Below, piece after piece: positions 60,216 through 64,000 of a stretch of DNA of 64,000 nt. The translations under genes and the position numbers were made by a program. The DNA lies in assembly GCF_900110775.1 (NCBI RefSeq), contig NZ_FOEP01000018.1, forward strand, positions 18,671 through 82,670, written 5' to 3'. The notes below the pieces were generated by a model that was not told the origin of the DNA, did no database searches, and saw only the letters and a program-made list of their open reading frames with translations. Every line of letters starts with the position of its first letter. Within the stretch, counting starts at the first letter, position 1. Source of the stretch: Thalassovita taeanensis (lineage in GTDB: Bacteria > Pseudomonadota > Alphaproteobacteria > Rhodobacterales > Rhodobacteraceae).

Positions 60216-63200
60216 TCCGCTGGTTCACCGGTCACCCTACGGCGGGCAACCTGCTGCTCCTGCTGTTCCTTGCGGCGGGCGCCTTTGCCGCACCGGGATT
60301 GTTGCGCGAGACATTCCCCGATTTCCGCGCGGTCGAGGCCGAGGTGACAGTGCCCTACCGGGGCGCAAGCGCCGAGGACGTGGAAACCGCGATCTGCGCG
60401 CCGCTCTGGGATGGGGTGCAGGGGGTCGAGGGGCTGGAGAGCTTCACCTGCACCGCGCAAACCGGCCGCGCGCGCGCCGTGGCGACCATGGCACCAGGCA
60501 ATGACGCGTTGCGTTTCGTCAATTCGCTGCGGACCGAGGTGTCGGCCATCGATACCTTTCCCGACCGTGCCGATCCCGCCGTCGTGCGCGAGCTGCACCG
60601 TTCCGATCTGGTCACCTCCGTCGCGATCTCGGGCGATCTACCGCTGGGCGAACTGGATCTTTACGCCGACGCCTTGTCGGATCGCATGACCGCCCTGCCA
60701 GGTGTCGCCCGCGTGACGCGCGGGGGCCTCGGCAACCGGACGCTTTCCATCACCGCCACGCGCGCCGTGCTCGACAGCCACGGGCTGACCCCCGCCGCCT
60801 TGGCTGCCGCCATCGCCGCGCAGAACATCGACCTGCCCTCTGGCACTCTGGAGGGGCCGAGCGCCGACCTGACTCTGCGTTTCACCGCAGAACGCGACAC
60901 GGCCACGGCGCTGGCCACGATCCACGTGCTGGTCCTTCCGAATGGCGCAACGCTGACGTTGGGCGACGTTGCGGTGATCGAGGAACGCTTCGAGCCGCCA
61001 CAGGATCGCGCCTTTGTCGATGGCACCCCCGCGATCGTGCTCGACGTGTCAAAGGCCTTGGATGCCGACGCGCTGCGGGTGCTTGACGGTGTTGCAGCGC
61101 TGGTGGCCCAGGAAACCGCGCGGCTGCCCGACACGATCACGGTCGAAGTGGTGCAGGACGTGACATCCATCATCCGCGACCGTCTGGTGATGCTGGTGCA
61201 GAACGGCGTGATCGGCCTTGTGTTGGTGGTTGTCGTCATGAGTCTGTTTTTCCGCCCTGGTTTCGCGATCTGGGCGGCGATGGGCCTGCCCGTGGCGTTC
61301 GCGGGGGCCTTCGTCTGGATGGCGCTGACCGGGCTTAGCCTGAACATGATGACGCTGGTTGCCCTGTTGATGGCAATCGGGATCGTGATGGACGATTCCA
61401 TCGTGATCACGGACTCCATCGCGGTGCACGCCGCCAAGGGAGCCACGGTCGACAACGTGGCTACAGGGGTCGCCGCCGTGGCGCCCGGCGTTGTCTCTTC
61501 CTTCCTGACCACGCTGGCGGTGTTCCTGCCTTTAGCCTTCCTTACGGGTGAACTGGGCGCAGTGCTCGAGGTGCTTCCGGTCGTTTTGCTGGCCGCGCTC
61601 GCCGCGTCGCTGATCGAGGCCTTTTTTATCCTTCCCCATCACCTGAAAGCCGGGATAAAGGACACTGCCCCGTCCGGCTTCCGCATCCGCTTCGACGCGG
61701 GCTTCGACATCTTGCGCGAGAGGGGCGTGGGCCGACTGGCCGATGCCGCGATCCGCTGGCGCTGGCTGGTCGCTGGCCTGGCCATAGGGGCCTTGATCCT
61801 GACCGTCGGCGCTTTGGGCGGCGGCGTGGTCAAACGCGAGGCGATGCCTGAGATCGATGGCGACGTGCTCGAGGCGCGGCTGATACTGCCCGCAGGCACC
61901 CCGTTGGCGCGCACGGGCCAAGCCGTCGCACAGGTCGAGGCGGCGCTTGACCGCGTGAACGCGCGTCTGACCCCCGACCAACCCGAGATGCAAGCGCTTG
62001 TTGTCCGCCGCATCACCTGGCTGGGCCGCAACCTGTCGGCAGGCGAGACGGGCGCCCATGTCGCCACCGTAGCGGTGGACCTTCTGGGGGCCGAAACACG
62101 GGCCAGCACGCTGGACGAGATCGTCACGCTCTGGCGCGCGGAGATCGGGCCGCTGCCCGGTGTATCTTCGTTGATCCTGACCGAGCCGGGGATCGGCCCG
62201 CAGGGCATTGCGGTGGAATTGCGCCTGACCCACCCCGACCTCGCCACCTTAGAGTCCGCAGGCCGCGCCATGTTGGCGGAACTCGAAACCTATGCCGGTG
62301 TGCGCAACGCGATCCTCGACTTGCGCCCCGGCGCGCCCGAATTGCGGCTGAACCTCGCGCCGGGAGCCGAGGCCTTGGGGCTGACTGCCACGGATGTGGC
62401 AGGCCAGCTCCGCGCAGCCTTTCTTGGCACGCAGCTGGCGGAAATCCGGCGCGGCGATCTGGCCTGGGATCTTGAAGTGCAGCTGGCCGATGCTGACCGT
62501 GTTGCCCGCGCTGACCTGAGCGTCTTCGAGATTGCCCTGCCGAGTGGCGGCACTGTGCCGCTCTCGAGCATTGCCGCCATCACAGAGGCGCGCGGCTGGG
62601 GCACCCTCACGCGCCGCAACGGGCTGCGCACGCTGACCGTCGCGGCCGATGTGGACGGCCGCATCGGCAATGCCGACGCGATCACTGTACGGCTTGCCGA
62701 GGGCTTCCTGCCCGAACTGGCCGCCACTACCCCCGGCCTCGGCTTCGAGATCGGGGGTCAGGCAGCGAATTCGGCGGAGACCGTCGCCTCGATCCTGCGC
62801 GGGTTCCTGATCGGGCTCGTGGGTATCTACCTCGTGCTCAGCTTCCAGTTCCGCAGCTATGTCGAACCGCTGATCGTGATGATCACCATCCCACTGGCGT
62901 TTCTGGGGGTGATCTGGGGGCATGTGTTGATGGGCTACAACATCTCGATGCCATCACTGGTGGGGGCAGCCTCGCTCGCGGGGATCGTGGTGAACAACGC
63001 CATCCTGTTGGTCGGCGTGATCAACGCCCGCCGTGCCGAGGGACTTTCCGCCGCGCTGGCCGCCGGAGAGGCCGTTCGGTCGCGGTTCCGCCCCGTCTTC
63101 GTCTCGGTCTCGACGACGATCATGGGCATGGCGCCTTTGCTGCTGGAAACCTCGACCCAGGCCCAGACGCTCAAACCACTGGTGATTTCCGTGGTGTTCG

Positions 63201-63313
63201 GCCTACTGGCGGCAACGGTCTTGATCCTATTGGTGTTGCCTGCATTCTACGCCGCGCTCGAGGATATCCGGGGTGGCCCCCGGTCACCCGACGTGACGGG
63301 GCCACGATCCTGA
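60212..63313 (+). CDS. RND-family efflux pump inner-membrane protein
   Basis: A 1033-residue permease with the RND layout: helix 1 at residues ~10-30, a large periplasmic loop, six helices (~335-480), a second loop and five to six C-terminal helices. The proton-relay Asp pair lies in LMAIGIVMDDSIVITDS, and the second half has SLAGIVVNNAILLVGVINAR. Substrates are not predictable. It is the last gene of the TetR-controlled operon. Confidence 0.93.
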   Translation: MIRWFTGHPTAGNLLLLLFLAAGAFAAPGLLRETFPDFRAVEAEVTVPYRGASAEDVETAICAPLWDGVQGVEGLESFTCTAQTGRARAVATMAPGNDALRFVNSLRTEVSAIDTFPDRADPAVVRELHRSDLVTSVAISGDLPLGELDLYADALSDRMTALPGVARVTRGGLGNRTLSITATRAVLDSHGLTPAALAAAIAAQNIDLPSGTLEGPSADLTLRFTAERDTATALATIHVLVLPNGATLTLGDVAVIEERFEPPQDRAFVDGTPAIVLDVSKALDADALRVLDGVAALVAQETARLPDTITVEVVQDVTSIIRDRLVMLVQNGVIGLVLVVVVMSLFFRPGFAIWAAMGLPVAFAGAFVWMALTGLSLNMMTLVALLMAIGIVMDDSIVITDSIAVHAAKGATVDNVATGVAAVAPGVVSSFLTTLAVFLPLAFLTGELGAVLEVLPVVLLAALAASLIEAFFILPHHLKAGIKDTAPSGFRIRFDAGFDILRERGVGRLADAAIRWRWLVAGLAIGALILTVGALGGGVVKREAMPEIDGDVLEARLILPAGTPLARTGQAVAQVEAALDRVNARLTPDQPEMQALVVRRITWLGRNLSAGETGAHVATVAVDLLGAETRASTLDEIVTLWRAEIGPLPGVSSLILTEPGIGPQGIAVELRLTHPDLATLESAGRAMLAELETYAGVRNAILDLRPGAPELRLNLAPGAEALGLTATDVAGQLRAAFLGTQLAEIRRGDLAWDLEVQLADADRVARADLSVFEIALPSGGTVPLSSIAAITEARGWGTLTRRNGLRTLTVAADVDGRIGNADAITVRLAEGFLPELAATTPGLGFEIGGQAANSAETVASILRGFLIGLVGIYLVLSFQFRSYVEPLIVMITIPLAFLGVIWGHVLMGYNISMPSLVGAASLAGIVVNNAILLVGVINARRAEGLSAALAAGEAVRSRFRPVFVSVSTTIMGMAPLLLETSTQAQTLKPLVISVVFGLLAATVLILLVLPAFYAALEDIRGGPRSPDVTGPRS

Positions 63314-63407
63314 CGCCCACAAGACAAGGCATCTTTTGGGCTGCAAGTTTGATCTACTGCAAAGATCTCTCGCTGCGACTCGCTCACAATCGATGCATGG
63401 AATATAC
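63314..63407. other. Short spacer between RND operon and insertion sequence
   Basis: Ninety-four bases without a gene. CACAAGACAAGGCATCTTTTG after the stop offers no clear stem, so no terminator is called. Confidence 0.3.
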
Positions 63408-64000
63408 GGGACTGTTGCATTAATCGCCGGGTTTGGCCAAGTTTAGGTTTTTGAGGTCGAAGATGCCGCGTACGTCACCGTTCAAGCATCACCGTTTTCC
63501 ACGTGACATCATTTTGTGCGCCGTGCGTTGGTATCTGCGCTATCCGCTCTCCTATCAGGACGTCGTCGACCTGCTGGAAGAGCGCAGCATCGCGGTTGAC
63601 CGACCCACAGTTTATCGGTGGGTGCAGAAGTTCGGCCCTGAACTGACCAAGCGGGCCGAGACGCACTTGCGCCGTGCGAGCCTAGACTGGCATGTGGACG
63701 AGACCTATATCCGCGTCGGTGGCAAGTGGCGTTATTTGTGGCGTGCTGTCGATGCAAATGGCCAAATGATTGACTTTCGCCTCACCGCGCGGCGCGATGC
63801 AAGAGCTGCTAAAGCCTTTCTCAACAAAGCGATTGAACGCGTGCGACTGCATCGCCCCGTCACGATATGTACCGACAAAGCCCCGACCTACCGACGTGTT
63901 ATTCGCGAGATCAATCATCGATACGACCCACATTTCGACAGTATTCGGCATATCGACAAGAAACGGCGAAACAACTTGATCGAGAGCGACCACGCAGCCA
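63408..64000 (+). mobile_element. IS6-family insertion sequence (left part, cut by window end)
   Basis: GGGACTGTTGCATT at 63408-63421 resembles the terminal repeat of IS6-family elements (IS26 begins GGCACTGTTGCAAA). The transposase frame begins 55 bases inside. The right end, the second terminal repeat and any target duplication lie beyond the window. Confidence 0.75.
63463..64000 (+). CDS. IS6-family transposase (partial, C-terminus beyond window)
   Basis: The frame from the ATG at 63463 is open to the window edge (179 codons) and reads MPRTSPFKHHRFPRDIILCA, then a helix-turn-helix (DRPTVYRWVQKFGPEL). The DDE catalytic core follows: Asp in LDWHVDETYIRVGGKWRYLW, Asp in TICTDKAPTYRRV, Glu in NLIESDHAA. 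These are the standard IS6/IS26/IS240 positions. The enzyme forms cointegrates. The segment present shows no frameshift. Confidence 0.92.
   Translation, partial: MPRTSPFKHHRFPRDIILCAVRWYLRYPLSYQDVVDLLEERSIAVDRPTVYRWVQKFGPELTKRAETHLRRASLDWHVDETYIRVGGKWRYLWRAVDANGQMIDFRLTARRDARAAKAFLNKAIERVRLHRPVTICTDKAPTYRRVIREINHRYDPHFDSIRHIDKKRRNNLIESDHAA

Noticed and set aside
1..64000. CRISPR array, tRNA or rRNA genes
   Set aside because: No regularly spaced repeats of 25-40 bases, no clover-leaf with a conserved T-loop and no rRNA signature were seen on reading either strand.

Overview
The window looks like a high-GC alphaproteobacterium of the Rhodobacterales (Paracoccus/Roseobacter type). The reasons are the fused NarK1-NarK2 transporter beside a NarR-type regulator, the NnrS/NnrU/DnrN/NsrR nitric-oxide cluster, a LexA box of the alphaproteobacterial direct-repeat type, and a strawberry-notch/Toprim/DUF2493 plasmid backbone common in this group. 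Genus and replicon type (chromosome, chromid or plasmid) cannot be settled from the sequence. All family names come from reading translated sequence; no database search was run.

Bases 1 to about 33,760 are a mobile element whose left end lies outside the window. Its left part is a maintenance and DNA-processing backbone: a J-domain-like mini-protein, conserved hypotheticals, a 'mobile mystery' A/B pair (XRE regulator plus Fic protein), an unknown 453-aa protein, a small repeat protein behind a LexA-type box, a 1459-residue methyltransferase/strawberry-notch helicase, a Toprim protein, a DUF2493 protein with a strongly structured leader, and a WGR protein. The right part is a mobilization module of Ti-plasmid type: VirC2-like, VirC1-like, a hairpin-rich candidate oriT, MobC/VirD1-like, a VirD2-like relaxase and a VirD4 coupling protein. 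No VirB channel genes are present, so the element looks mobilizable rather than self-transmissible.

Between these two parts (11,877-25,304) lies a complete type 3 BREX anti-phage operon: WYL regulator (brxR-like), brxF, brxC, pglX, brxHII, pglZ and brxA, with mostly overlapping genes. A convergent DUF4172-Fic gene follows it. The middle of pglX is clearly AT-richer than its ends, which suggests exchange of an internal segment.

From 33,956 to 53,484 the window holds nitrate respiration and nitric-oxide handling. A leftward run (narK-narG-narH-narJ-narI-PPIase-hemerythrin-carbonic anhydrase-moeA-DUF2478) couples nitrate import and reduction with cofactor supply. The divergent gene encodes a Crp/Fnr regulator (NarR-like), and the intergenic region holds FNR-type boxes. 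A second leftward run (truncated haemoglobin, dnrN, 5-FCL, nnrS, nnrU) diverges from nsrR across an NsrR-like palindrome. ccoS, a small unknown gene and a DUF6522 gene follow nsrR. A C-terminal rhodanese relic at 33.8-33.9 kb marks the junction with the mobile element.

From 53,485 to the end are about 1 kb with no convincing gene, an EamA transporter, a TauE/SafE permease divergent from a FadR-type GntR regulator, a small membrane protein, a TetR regulator divergent across a clear operator from a cytochrome b561 and an RND efflux pair, and the start of an IS6-family insertion sequence that runs off the window.
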